Shown: positions 1 through 9,002, numbered from the stretch's first letter. The stretch is 35,153 nt of DNA from Microcaldota archaeon (GCA_023270015.1 JAGDXZ010000051.1:1-35153); one strand, 5' to 3'. Translations and numbers: made by a program. The notes: a model not told the origin generated them from the letters alone.

Positions 1-590
1 TCGTTCAACCAAATTCATGGAATTTACCTTATCTTGGCGAACATATGATAATAAAAATAAGAGGTTCAAATTGGTTTTACTTTTTATGGTCAAATATTTC
101 AAACATCGCATAAGCCAGTTCTTACAGATAAATACTAAAATATACTCTACTTTACCTCGAATTTTATTTAATTTTAGCCCAAACACATTGGGCGGAGAAT
201 TTTGTTTGGTTCCTAATACGCCTTACGTTTATAAGGAATATTTGCTTTCAAAAGGTGGACATGTAACATGGATTTAAACCAACCTATACATGCATCTAGC
301 AGCGCCTTTGATGTATGTTTCTTTGATTTTATGCATTATTGCTCTAATGTGTCTAATGGCTCTTTACATTTATTTTTACTGAAGCCAAAGCTTTGAAATC
401 CTTTATTTGTTTTCTCTTAGAAGTGACTCATACGTAAATTAACTGATACATGCCTAATGTTTTTAAAAAATAGGTTTATTTTTCTTTTAGTATTACCATC
501 AACATATTTTCTATTTGATGTTACATACATGTAACAACTTAATTCTTAGGGCCTCAAATCTATTATAAAGAATTTAATTAATAAAAAGAG
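1..590. other. AT-rich stretch without a convincing gene
   Basis: This AT-rich DNA holds only one short open frame on the plus strand (17-277, 86 codons). Its translation is Lys/Phe/Tyr-rich, shows no recognisable domain and has no clear promoter or ribosome-binding site in view, so I do not call it a gene. It could be the decayed end of one. From 278 to 518 I see nothing beyond low-complexity A/T runs. A perfect inverted repeat with 8-base arms (TGTTACAT, AC, ATGTAACA) lies at 519-536, about 90 bases upstream of the next gene. Confidence 0.5.
519..536. promoter_or_regulatory. 18-bp inverted repeat, possible operator
   Basis: The arms TGTTACAT and ATGTAACA are perfect reverse complements separated by AC. 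The repeat lies upstream of the TATA-like box of the gene at 625. A dimeric regulator could bind there, but position is the only support, and short palindromes also occur by chance in AT-rich DNA. Confidence 0.25.
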
Positions 591-601
591 TAAAATTTAA
601 G
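591..601 (+). promoter_or_regulatory. TATA-like box for the gene at 625
   Basis: The sequence TAAAATTTAAG is centred about 28 bases before the ATG at 625. This is the spacing expected for an archaeal promoter giving a leaderless or nearly leaderless mRNA. No Shine-Dalgarno sequence precedes the ATG, which fits. The surrounding DNA is AT-rich, so a chance match is possible. Confidence 0.4.
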
Positions 602-624
602 TATTGTATTAATAAAACATAATT

Positions 625-1707
625 ATGGAAGAAGTAATAGGAATAGATTCAGTTTCAATCATTAGATCTTACGATGTGCACACTACTCTAGATGAAAATG
701 GCAAATCTATTCATAAATCATTTAAAACTCTCTTAGGTGCTGCCGTTTCAACAAAAAACTATGATAAATTTAAAGAAGCATACGATACTGCCATAAGCGA
801 AAGTTTTGATAAGTTGAGTATACCAAGAGTTCGCAGAATCTATTGTAGTTATGATCTTAATAGGTTATCTGGAGGAATTAATGCCTTGTTATATGAAGAA
901 TTTTTCAAAAGGATAAAAGATCAAATTGACGATCTCAACATTATATTTACTCTGTTTAAAAAAGACGCAGTTATGAAAACTTTAGGCAACATTAAAAAAA
1001 GAATTAAACGTCCACTATCCCAGGCAGATTTACCTTTTGATGAAATTCTCAACAAGTTAGCGCCTTTTTTCCCTATGGTTTGTGCATGGAGACTTAACAA
1101 GATGATAAAAGAAAACAACTCTACAGTTCTGCTTGATGGAATTACGCCTGTTGATTTCAATGGTCTCGTACATTTAAAGGGCACTAGAATAAAAATATTA
1201 TTTTCTGGAGATCGTTGCGACCCGTTGATTGCAACTGCTGATATAATATTAACACTTACTCAAAACAGATTAAAAAGAAATAGGTTATGGTATGGAAGGG
1301 ATGGCATAAAAAAGATATTTAAAGATCTAAGGTTTAGCCCAAAAGTACATGTATTAAACGAAAGAACATTTAAATTTATAGCCCCGTTAGACACACATAC
1401 TACAATGAATGATAAAATAGGGCATCCAATAGTGTTTGCGTTCAAAGAAAGGAATGAATTTATTAACAGCGATGAACTTAAAAATTCTGATGAATTTATT
1501 TCAGTATACAACTTCGCAGCAAAAAATGGGTTTTCCGTTAAATTTTATAAGCAAGGAGAAGATTTATCACTAGTAAAAAAAGGTGATTATTTAATATATT
1601 TAACCGAGGAGGGTAAGCGAGCGGGGGATATACTAAATGGAATGGGTAAAGAGATTACTCTAATGAGTTTAAAAGAGATAAGTAGTAAATATAAAGAAGT
1701 GTATTAA
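625..1707 (+). CDS. Hypothetical protein, weakly DUF3800/RNase H-like
   Basis: The predicted protein is 360 aa and soluble, with no signal peptide or membrane segment. It opens with a hydrophobic strand carrying an acidic residue (IGIDSVSI, residues 5-12), followed by a strand-helix pattern. Near residues 190-215 there is a strand and a DPLIATADIIL segment. An early Asp plus a late Asp in an 'ADxx' helix recalls DUF3800 proteins, which have an RNase H-like fold and often lie on mobile or defence islands. The resemblance is by eye and weak. Codon use is much more AT-rich than in the genes after 3.5 kb, suggesting acquired DNA. It stands alone, with its own TATA-like box. A diverged nuclease or a protein of unknown fold are both possible; I am confident only that it is a real gene. 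Confidence 0.6.
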   Translation: MEEVIGIDSVSIIRSYDVHTTLDENGKSIHKSFKTLLGAAVSTKNYDKFKEAYDTAISESFDKLSIPRVRRIYCSYDLNRLSGGINALLYEEFFKRIKDQIDDLNIIFTLFKKDAVMKTLGNIKKRIKRPLSQADLPFDEILNKLAPFFPMVCAWRLNKMIKENNSTVLLDGITPVDFNGLVHLKGTRIKILFSGDRCDPLIATADIILTLTQNRLKRNRLWYGRDGIKKIFKDLRFSPKVHVLNERTFKFIAPLDTHTTMNDKIGHPIVFAFKERNEFINSDELKNSDEFISVYNFAAKNGFSVKFYKQGEDLSLVKKGDYLIYLTEEGKRAGDILNGMGKEITLMSLKEISSKYKEVY

Positions 1708-2266
1708 GTAAGAGCAAAGTAAAGATTTTTATATCTGATTGTTTATCATATAATTACGATATACGCCTGACCGGGGGTATGTCTACCCAGAGCGAATAGC
1801 TCTGTATAAAAATGTTTATAGGGGCATCACTTCGGTGATGCCCCTACTAATATCATAATTTAATACTAATTTTAGGTAATTTCCAAGTTGAGAAAGAGCA
1901 TACGAAATTTAGATGGGCATGCTGGCATCTTAATAGGTGCTCTATTCAAACTTTGCATTCTGTTGATGTTGGCTGCACGATCTCTCTGACAAGTTAGAAG
2001 ATCATCGAGCCAGAGTGATCTTTGAAAATTCCGAAAAAACGTAAGCAAAACAACAAAGACGCAGTAATAAAAAACGTTTGCGTCTAATAATAAGTGTTCC
2101 TGCCTCTGATTCTTGTGGTTTATTAAAGAGATAGCGATGTATGCCGTTGGTGAGCCGATTAGTTTATAGGCGTCCCCTCCTGAGGCTTTTCATAATAGGA
2201 TCGATGCATTAAAAGATCTACACAAATGCCCTTGGATCTGGTTTGTCACCTAAAATTTAATGCATA
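1708..2266. other. Intergenic stretch with stacked hairpins and no intact gene
   Basis: There is no long open frame here. The left part (1773-1846) folds into three successive hairpins, the last very stable. The right part (1847-2266) has mixed composition with only short open stretches. One around 1990-2050 reads like a protein fragment (DKLEDHRARVIF) before a stop, and could be a remnant of a decayed gene. No tRNA-like cloverleaf was seen by eye. Confidence 0.45.
1773..1846. ncRNA. Candidate structured RNA or terminator: three hairpins
   Basis: Three inverted repeats follow each other. The first is GGGTA/TACCC at 1775-1779 and 1784-1788 with a TGTC loop. The second is AGAGC/GCTCT at 1789-1803 with a GAATA loop. 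The third is a 12-bp stem (TAGGGGCATCAC and its complement, 1819-1846) closed by a TTCG tetraloop. A TATA-like stretch, TGTATAAAAATG, sits between the second and third. The block is GC-rich inside AT-rich DNA. It may be the 3' structure of the 625-1707 transcript, a small RNA, or a mobile-element end. The strand is not determined because hairpins are symmetric. Confidence 0.4.
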
Positions 2267-2277
2267 CCTTTATAAAT
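2267..2277 (+). promoter_or_regulatory. TATA-like box setting the start of the next gene
   Basis: CTTTATAAAT overlaps the first possible ATG (2276) and is centred about 33 bases before the second ATG (2306). Transcription would begin near 2297-2300, downstream of the first ATG. The box therefore argues for translation from 2306. Confidence 0.5.
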
Positions 2278-2305
2278 GGAAAAACAACAATTTATCGTGG
2301 TAAAT

Positions 2306-3514
2306 ATGAATTTTTTTAATCGTTTTAAAGGTAAGGGTGTATCGAGTGTATCATATGAGAATGAGCGTCACCTGCTTGCAAACGGGACAGTGGAAGAAAG
2401 TGCCATGGTTTTAGAAAAGATTGCGAAAGATGCGAAAAATGGAAATTTAATGGCTTTTAAGGCAATCGCACCCTCCCTTATGGAACTCCCACAAGATAAG
2501 TGGAATTATATAAAGACTCGTGAAAGCCTAAAAGAGATACTTGGTGCTATTTTGGATGTGAATCCAAAGTTACTTACAGAAAAAATTGACGATAAACACA
2601 TTTTGGCTGAGGTGTTTATCGGAACCACAGCAGAAGAGGACTTATGGAGATATATAAAAGAGAAAAATAACTTTAATGTGCTTCAAAACAAAAGCTTTTT
2701 CAGTCAGTTAATAGCAAGAGGGTCTGAGACCGTTCTCAAAGACATGCTTAGCCTCTCCAAAAATAATAAAATATTGGAATTGATGAAGAGCGAAGCCGAG
2801 ACTGAGACAAGAGTAGACCCTATTCAACGCTTGCTGCTGAGCCTGTGCAACGGCAGTATGCATTTCATGAATTTGTTGCTTGCTGACAGGCCAAACCTAA
2901 TACCAGCCGTTATGAACTACGTCAAGAATTCGGGCCATCCTGAACTTTTGAAATTACAAATAGTAAAAATAGAAGACACACATTTTTACATTAACTTGAA
3001 TCAAGAGGAGGAAACTTCTGCAGCGGAGCAAATCTTTGAGATGGGCGATGCTCAAAGCGTTAAAGAACTACTCGACTACCTTTACGCTAATAATAGACCT
3101 CTACTCCATTCTATACTCCCAAGAATAACTTATAAATTAGCTCACAAGAAGAACGAAGAATTAACTTACAAGGATATGTTAGATCACAAGGCATTAGATT
3201 ATAAGCTAAGCAAGGAAAGTGAAAGAGAAAGAGAAATTCTAGAAAAACTATTCGATGTTGTCTTGAAAGATGAAAATCCGGATGCGGTGCTAACGTTAGA
3301 ATATCGTGACGAAACAGTCGCAGAATCCCTAATATGTGCTGCTAATAGGTTAAATTACACAGAACCTATTATTGAGCTTATAAGACGTGCCAATGGTGCA
3401 TTCTGGGCAGTTCACAAAGGGGTAACAGCGCTAGGAGAAGCAGCGACGCCTGATATGCGAAAAGCCTTGCAACAGAGGGTAAGAGAGCCATTAGGAAACT
3501 TACTAAGAGAATGA
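2306..3514 (+). CDS. Hypothetical all-alpha (solenoid-like) protein
   Basis: I do not recognise this family. From the ATG at 2306 the protein is 402 aa. An in-frame ATG at 2276 would add ten residues but lies inside the TATA-like box. The sequence looks entirely helical: repeated amphipathic segments of 15-25 residues rich in Leu, Glu and Lys, with blocks such as 'AVLTLEYRDETVAESLICAANRL' followed by another helix pair, as in ankyrin- or HEAT-like solenoids. No regular repeat length is visible. No signal peptide, membrane segment or catalytic motif was seen. Composition is AT-rich like the upstream hypothetical gene, and the gene ends 32 bases from the convergent pyrD stop. A protein-binding scaffold is a guess from the fold alone. 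Confidence 0.6.
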   Translation: MNFFNRFKGKGVSSVSYENERHLLANGTVEESAMVLEKIAKDAKNGNLMAFKAIAPSLMELPQDKWNYIKTRESLKEILGAILDVNPKLLTEKIDDKHILAEVFIGTTAEEDLWRYIKEKNNFNVLQNKSFFSQLIARGSETVLKDMLSLSKNNKILELMKSEAETETRVDPIQRLLLSLCNGSMHFMNLLLADRPNLIPAVMNYVKNSGHPELLKLQIVKIEDTHFYINLNQEEETSAAEQIFEMGDAQSVKELLDYLYANNRPLLHSILPRITYKLAHKKNEELTYKDMLDHKALDYKLSKESEREREILEKLFDVVLKDENPDAVLTLEYRDETVAESLICAANRLNYTEPIIELIRRANGAFWAVHKGVTALGEAATPDMRKALQQRVREPLGNLLRE

Positions 3515-3546
3515 AGTGTGTCCACTTATAGCAGTCATAAAAGACT

Positions 3547-4674
3547 TCAAGCCAGCCATGGTTTAAGGCTTTGAAGGTTTGTTTCATCGCGTTTTAGAAG
3601 CTCGTCTACTCGTTTTTCTATCTGTCTAAGAAGCCCAATGCCGTAGAAAACATACGGCGTAAAGCCCTCTATCATGTTTGCCCCTGCTTTGAAGGTCTCA
3701 TAGGCATCGTCGCCATCAAATATGCCACCTGTGGCTACAATAACAGCATCATCAAACTGTCGCCTTGCTTCCTTCACAGCCCTTAGCCTATATTTTTTCA
3801 ACGGCAGACCGCTAATGCCCGCAGAATTGTAGCCCCAGCTAAGTGCCGGAACTTCGCTTTTCGGCACTTGTTTTGTATTTACTAACACAGTACCGTCGCC
3901 GCCGTTGTCTATGAACGAACGGAGCAGCTGCATAAAGCTTTCCTTCTCTTCGCTTTCATACGGCCACATCTTAACAAGCCTAATTTTGTCGCCCGCATGC
4001 TTCCTGAGCAATTTTGCAGTTTCAGCGAAAACGTCTTTGTTCCGTAGCTGCTTAAGGCTTTCTGTATTTGGCGATGCAGGATTCCATACAAATCCATCAA
4101 CTAATCCATTAAGTTCTTTTACCATAACCTTAAGCTCTTCGAATGCGTTATCTAAATTTTGGATTGGGAGCCCGCAGATATTTGCAAACACAGGTTTTTT
4201 GCCCCCAAGGTTCCTGTAAGCTTGTAGGTTTGCTTTGAATGCTGCTAGGCCGCCGCTTGGAAAACCTTGTGCGTTGAAGGCGGTAAGCCTTGAAGGATCT
4301 GCAAACACGCGCGGCTTTGGATTACCAATCCTAGGTCTCAGCGTCACTGTGCCAGGCTCCAAAAAGCCGAAGAAATAGGATAGCGGCAGAAGGGCGGAAG
4401 CCTCTTTGTCAAAGCCTGCAGCTATGCCGAATGGCGCTAACCTTATGTTTCTTACGCTGATTTCAAGCCTGGGTGTTGGCCTGTACAGCTTTGCAAAAGG
4501 TTTAAGAAATTGTGATTCAGACCTTAGCAATTCTAGCATTGCGTTGTGTACTGCTTCTGCATCTTCGAACTTGCGGTAAAGCATCGGTCTAGTTTTTTCG
4601 ATGAAAACGTCTGGAGAGGCTGTGCCCAAAACAAGCAGCATCTTTTCGTTTGCTGAAAGGCGGTAGCTTAACAT
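3547..4674 (-). CDS. pyrD: Dihydroorotate dehydrogenase, class 2 type
   Basis: This FMN enzyme oxidises dihydroorotate to orotate, the fourth step of UMP synthesis. The 375-aa sequence follows the class 2 (quinone-linked, membrane-associated) pattern. It has an N-terminal helical extension with 'DAEAVHNAMLELL', then 'AAGFDKEA' for FMN binding, 'GTVTLRPRIGNPKPRVF', and 'NPASPNTESL', where the Ser of SPNT corresponds to the class 2 catalytic serine. The C-terminus has 'GISGLPLKKYRLRAV' and the phosphate-binding 'ATGGIFDGDDAYETFKAGA'. The usual 'NRMGFNN' motif is replaced by 'NAQGFPSGG'. The gene is divergent from carA-carB with 169 bases between, so the two may share control. Many archaea use class 1 enzymes, so class 2 here is of interest. 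The ATG at 4674 has a TTAAAAA box about 34 bases upstream. Confidence 0.93.
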   Translation of the reverse strand: MLSYRLSANEKMLLVLGTASPDVFIEKTRPMLYRKFEDAEAVHNAMLELLRSESQFLKPFAKLYRPTPRLEISVRNIRLAPFGIAAGFDKEASALLPLSYFFGFLEPGTVTLRPRIGNPKPRVFADPSRLTAFNAQGFPSGGLAAFKANLQAYRNLGGKKPVFANICGLPIQNLDNAFEELKVMVKELNGLVDGFVWNPASPNTESLKQLRNKDVFAETAKLLRKHAGDKIRLVKMWPYESEEKESFMQLLRSFIDNGGDGTVLVNTKQVPKSEVPALSWGYNSAGISGLPLKKYRLRAVKEARRQFDDAVIVATGGIFDGDDAYETFKAGANMIEGFTPYVFYGIGLLRQIEKRVDELLKRDETNLQSLKPWLA

Positions 4675-4832
4675 TGAAGACTTTTGCTAAGAAAATGTTT
4701 TTAAGCTTAATCAAAGAAAAATGATTAATGTTTGATTTGTGGGAAATTTTCGAGCACGAGAATAAATTGGGCACCTCTTTCCCTCTTTCCGTTTTTCAAT
4801 GTTTGCACATGTGCTGCTTTTGTGTATTTTTG

Positions 4833-4837
4833 GGTGG
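4833..4837 (+). promoter_or_regulatory. Ribosome-binding site of carA
   Basis: GGTGG, complementary to the CACCUCC end of archaeal 16S rRNA, sits six bases before the ATG at 4844 and supports that start. A perfect 10-base palindrome (GCACATGTGC) lies just upstream at 4805-4814 and could be part of a control site; that is speculative. Confidence 0.55.
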
Positions 4838-4843
4838 CGTTAA

Positions 4844-5923
4844 ATGGGTTTAGATGAAATTGGGCTTTATCTAGAGAACGGGCTGCAGATTAAGGGAACT
4901 GCTTTTGGAGCCAAGAAGGTTGCGAAAGGAGAGCTTGTTTTCTCCACAGCAATGAACGGCTATCCCGAAGCCCTTACGGACCCTTCTTACAAGGGCCAAA
5001 TACTCGTACTTACGCAGCCCCATATCGGGAACTACGGCGTGCCTAAGCCGCACAAGGATCACGGCATACTTGCTAATTTTGAATCAGAGCACATAATGGT
5101 GGAAGGCCTTGTAATAAGCCAGCTTACTTTTGGGAGCAAGTGGAATTCGGCAATGACGCTGGATGAGTGGCTAAAGAAAGAGGGCGTACCCGGCATATTC
5201 GGGGTAGATACAAGGATGCTTGTTAAAATGATCAGGGATAGAGGTAGCATGAATGCTGTGCTTGGTGACGTAAGCAAGAATGACTTAGAGTTCGAGGACT
5301 ATACAAAAATAAACTTTGTGGAGCAGGTGAGTACAAAGCAACCTATAATTTACCAAAACAAAAATAAAAGAAAACGCATAGTAGTGGTTGATTTCGGAAT
5401 AAAGCATGGCATACTTGCCGAGCTTTATGGGCTCGGATACACCCTTATACGGGTTCCTTACTCCTATACTGCAGACAAGATAATGGAGTATGAACCAGCA
5501 GGCATAGTATTGAGCAATGGGCCAGGTAACCCGCTGTTGTTAGATATGCAAACAAAGACCTTCTCAGACTTGCTTGAATATAAAATGCCGATGCTTGGCA
5601 TATGCCTTGGCCATCAAATAGCAATGCGTGCTCTTGGTTATAGAATAAGCAAGATGAAGTTCGGCCACAGGGCGATAAACAAAGCAGTTGTTGACATGCA
5701 CAATGGCAAGGCATACATTACCACGCACAACCACGGCTATGCGGTCTACGCCTCAGACATGCCTAAAAAAGAGATTTGGTTTATGGACCCTGATGACAAA
5801 ACAGTGGAAGGAACTTACTATCCAGACAAGAAGCTCATGACTACCCAGTTCCATCCAGAATCAAGGCCTGGCACAAATGATACCAAGTTTGTATTTGCTA
5901 TGTTCAAGAAATGGGTTGGCTAA
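4844..5923 (+). CDS. carA: Carbamoyl-phosphate synthase small (glutaminase) subunit
   Basis: CarA hydrolyses glutamine and passes ammonia to CarB for carbamoyl phosphate synthesis, feeding pyrimidines and arginine. At 359 aa it has near-standard length. The N-terminal CarA-specific domain shows 'FSTAMNGYPEALTDPSY' and 'GIFGVDTRML'. The C-terminal class I glutamine amidotransferase domain holds the catalytic triad: Cys254 in 'GICLGHQ', and His337 and Glu339 in 'FHPES', with 'THNHGYAV' before it. The gene is followed after one base by carB, so the two are surely co-translated. The N-terminus aligns well from this ATG, which has a GGTGG site. Confidence 0.97.
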   Translation: MGLDEIGLYLENGLQIKGTAFGAKKVAKGELVFSTAMNGYPEALTDPSYKGQILVLTQPHIGNYGVPKPHKDHGILANFESEHIMVEGLVISQLTFGSKWNSAMTLDEWLKKEGVPGIFGVDTRMLVKMIRDRGSMNAVLGDVSKNDLEFEDYTKINFVEQVSTKQPIIYQNKNKRKRIVVVDFGIKHGILAELYGLGYTLIRVPYSYTADKIMEYEPAGIVLSNGPGNPLLLDMQTKTFSDLLEYKMPMLGICLGHQIAMRALGYRISKMKFGHRAINKAVVDMHNGKAYITTHNHGYAVYASDMPKKEIWFMDPDDKTVEGTYYPDKKLMTTQFHPESRPGTNDTKFVFAMFKKWVG

Positions 5924-5924
5924 G

Positions 5925-8900
5925 ATGGAGAAGCCTAAGAAGATACTTGTATTGGGCTCTGGAGCCATAAAGATAGCTGAAGCCGCTGAGTTTGACTACA
6001 GCGGTAGCCAAGCTTTGAAGGCCTTTAGAGAAGAAGGCATAAAGACTGTGCTTGTCAATCCTAATATAGCTACTGTGCAGACAAGCCATGTAAGCGCAGA
6101 CAGGGTTTATTTGCTTCCTATAACAAAGGAGTTCGTAAAGAAGGTAATAGAACGGGAAAGGCCCGATGCAATAGCCCTCGGCTTTGGAGGCCAAAGTGCT
6201 CTCACTACAGGCGTAGAGCTTTACAAAAGCAGGATTCTTCAACGATACAATGTAAAGACTATAGGAACTGGCGTGGATGCGATAGAAAGGGCGCTCAGCA
6301 GAGAGAAATTCAGGGAAACAATGATGAAGGCAGGGGTGCCGATACCTAGAAGCATGTCTGCCAGAACTGAGGAAGAGGCCATTTACGCTGCAGAACGTAT
6401 AGGTTTCCCTATAATGATAAGAGTGAGCTTTAATCTTGGTGGCAGGGGCTCTACAGTAGCCAGGAACATGCAAGAGCTTAAGGCTTGGCTCAAGAAGGCC
6501 TTTGCCCAGACAAGCGTCCATGAAATTTTGATTGAGGAGTATTTGGAAGGCTGGAAAGAGATCGAGTACGAGGTAGTGCGCGACTCTTTTGATAATGTAG
6601 CTGTTGTGGCATGCTTAGAAAAGCTCGACCCGATGGGCGTTCACACTGGGGAAGGAACTGTTGTAACGCCCGCCCAAACCTTGGACAATTTTGAATACCA
6701 GAGCATGAGGAGCGCAGCAATACAAGTAGCCAGGGCTGTTGGCATTGTGGGTGAGTGCAATGTACAATTTGCACTTGACACTAAAAGCCGTAGGTTTTAT
6801 GCCATAGAGACAAATCCAAGAATGTCTAGGTCAAGCGCCTTAGCCAGCAAAGCAACTGGCTATCCTTTGGCATATGTGAGCGCCAAGCTTGCCTTAGGCT
6901 ACAGGCTTTATGAGATACAGAACAGCGTTTCTAGAGCAACTACTGCGTTTTTCGAGCCAAGCCTAGATTACATAGTTGTCAAAATACCTAGATGGGATTT
7001 CGCCAAATTCGAAGATGTGAAGGAGGAGATAGGCACCGAGATGAGGAGTATAGGCGAGGTCATGGGGATAGGCAGAAACTTCGAGGAAGCATTCCAGAAG
7101 GCTATACGCATGCTTGACATAGGCGAGCCTGGCATTGTAAATGGCAGAATCTACAAAGCTCGCATGAGCAAGCATGAGCTTGAGGAGGCGCTAAGAGCAA
7201 GAAGGCCATACTGGTTCCTTTACGCTGCAAAGGCATTCAAAGAGGGCTTTTCTGTAGAACAAGTAGAGAGGCTAACCCATGTAGATCCCTATTTCCTAAA
7301 TAAGATTAGGCAGCTAGTAGAAATGTTTGAAGAGGGCAAGAGGGGCGGCTTTAAAAATTATGAACTCCTAAAGCGATATGGCTTTAGCGATGATGAACTT
7401 GGAATTGGGAAGAGAACAAACAAGATAGTAGTTAAGCAGATAGACACCCTTGCAGGAGAATGGCCTGCAAAGGCGAATTACTTATACACCACACACGATG
7501 GCAGCGAAGACGACTTGACGTTTGATAAAGGCAAGCACAAGCTTCTTGTCCTCGGCGCCGGAGGCTTCAGGATCGGAGTGAGTGTTGAGTTTGACTGGAG
7601 TGTTGTTTCGCTGGTAAATGCCGCAAGGAAGTATTTTGGCGAGGTTGACGTGCTCAACTACAATCCTGAGACTGTTTCGACTGATTGGGATGTTTCAGAA
7701 AAGCTTTATTTCGATGAAGTAAATGCAGAGACAGTAAGCGGGATTGCGAAAAAGGAGGGCATCAAGGAGGTAGCAATCTTCGGCGCAGGGCAGATAGGCA
7801 ACAACATTGCGATAGCATTGAAGAAGGCAGGATTGAGGCTTATAGGAACCGATGCAAGGTCAATAGATATCGCAGAAGAAAGAAGCAAGTTTTCAAAGCT
7901 TCTTGCAGATCTTGGCATAAAGCAGCCAGAATGGGCTGTGGCAAGGAACAAAAGAGAGGTTGAGGAGTTTGTAGAAAGGGTGGGCTTTCCCGTCCTTATA
8001 AGGCCCAGCTATGTTTTGAGCGGTACAAGAATGAGAATAGCAAATAGCCAGGAGGAGCTTGAAAGATACATGCGTGATGTGCATAGCAACCATAAAGGTC
8101 ACTCTGTGGTAGTATCTAAGTTCATGAAGGATAGTACAGAGGCTGAGCTTGACTGTGCAACTGATGGCAAAAGCATTATTGGAGTTACCATGAGGCACAT
8201 AGAAGAGGCAGGGGTGCATAGTGGCGATGCAACCATTGTTACTCCTTTCGAATCCAATGCTACTGAAAAAATGCATGACATTGCGCTCGCCCTTGCGAAG
8301 GCTTTGCACATTAAAGGAGCATTTAACTTGCAGTTTGTCATAAGCAAAGGAGAGCCGTATGTGATAGAGCTCAACCTGCGGGCGAGCAGGTCGATGCCTT
8401 TTTCAAGCAAGTCTGTTGGCATAAACTTGATAGAGTATGCGATGAAAGGTATATACCAAAGCTTTGGCTGGAGCGGGTTCTACGAGCCTGAGCACAAGAG
8501 TTTCGTTGTTAAATCCCCACAATTCTCATGGTCACAGCTCAGAGGTGCTTATCCTTACCTGAGCCCTGAAATGAAAAGTACAGGAGAGGTTGCTGCCTTT
8601 GGCGATTCCCTGCACGATGCGCTTGTGAAGAGCTGGCTTGCTGCAACGCCAAACAAAGTGCCTAAAAAGGGCGTGCTAATCTATGGCCTTTCGAATGTAC
8701 AAAGCCTTGCGACAGCGGCAGAAAATCTGAAGCAGTATGCCGAGGTTTACACATTAGCCAACGCCAAAATAAACGGCGTAGAGGAGCTTAGCATGGAGAA
8801 TGCAATAGGCATGCTTAAGTCCGGAGGCATAGACTTGCTTGTTACTGACAACTATATGAAGGAGACAGACTACGAAATAAGGAGGCTTGCAGCAGACCTC

Positions 8901-9002
8901 AACATACCGCTTATCCTAAACGGAAGGCTTGGACAGGAAGTCTCTGCCTCTTTCTCTAGACTTTCAGATGGCCTGACCTTCAAAGAAATGCGCGAATATT
9001 AG
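5925..9002 (+). CDS. carB: Carbamoyl-phosphate synthase large subunit
   Basis: CarB makes carbamoyl phosphate from bicarbonate, two ATP and the ammonia released by CarA. From the ATG at 5925, one base after the carA stop, it is 1025 aa and begins with 'MEKPKKILVLGSGAIKIAEA'. An in-frame ATG at 5877 lies inside carA and would add a non-homologous tail. The N-terminal ATP-grasp half (carboxyphosphate site, about 1-400) has 'NPNIATVQTS' and 'ETNPRMSRSSALASKATGYP'. An oligomerisation region follows. The second, duplicated half starts near 537 with 'VLGAGGFRIGVSVEFDW', containing 'LNLRASRSMPFSSK'. The C-terminal MGS-like allosteric domain (about 913-1025) is somewhat shorter than in the 1073-aa E. 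coli enzyme. I see no frameshift. Confidence 0.97.
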   Translation: MEKPKKILVLGSGAIKIAEAAEFDYSGSQALKAFREEGIKTVLVNPNIATVQTSHVSADRVYLLPITKEFVKKVIERERPDAIALGFGGQSALTTGVELYKSRILQRYNVKTIGTGVDAIERALSREKFRETMMKAGVPIPRSMSARTEEEAIYAAERIGFPIMIRVSFNLGGRGSTVARNMQELKAWLKKAFAQTSVHEILIEEYLEGWKEIEYEVVRDSFDNVAVVACLEKLDPMGVHTGEGTVVTPAQTLDNFEYQSMRSAAIQVARAVGIVGECNVQFALDTKSRRFYAIETNPRMSRSSALASKATGYPLAYVSAKLALGYRLYEIQNSVSRATTAFFEPSLDYIVVKIPRWDFAKFEDVKEEIGTEMRSIGEVMGIGRNFEEAFQKAIRMLDIGEPGIVNGRIYKARMSKHELEEALRARRPYWFLYAAKAFKEGFSVEQVERLTHVDPYFLNKIRQLVEMFEEGKRGGFKNYELLKRYGFSDDELGIGKRTNKIVVKQIDTLAGEWPAKANYLYTTHDGSEDDLTFDKGKHKLLVLGAGGFRIGVSVEFDWSVVSLVNAARKYFGEVDVLNYNPETVSTDWDVSEKLYFDEVNAETVSGIAKKEGIKEVAIFGAGQIGNNIAIALKKAGLRLIGTDARSIDIAEERSKFSKLLADLGIKQPEWAVARNKREVEEFVERVGFPVLIRPSYVLSGTRMRIANSQEELERYMRDVHSNHKGHSVVVSKFMKDSTEAELDCATDGKSIIGVTMRHIEEAGVHSGDATIVTPFESNATEKMHDIALALAKALHIKGAFNLQFVISKGEPYVIELNLRASRSMPFSSKSVGINLIEYAMKGIYQSFGWSGFYEPEHKSFVVKSPQFSWSQLRGAYPYLSPEMKSTGEVAAFGDSLHDALVKSWLAATPNKVPKKGVLIYGLSNVQSLATAAENLKQYAEVYTLANAKINGVEELSMENAIGMLKSGGIDLLVTDNYMKETDYEIRRLAADLNIPLILNGRLGQEVSASFSRLSDGLTFKEMREY

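Noticed and set aside
17-277. Plus-strand open frame of 86 codons at the window start
   Set aside because: There is no recognisable domain, promoter or ribosome-binding site, and AT-rich DNA readily yields such frames with this Lys/Phe/Tyr bias.
5904-6521. Minus-strand open frame of about 205 codons
   Set aside because: It lies wholly opposite carB, which has clear ATP-grasp motifs. The antisense translation is not protein-like.
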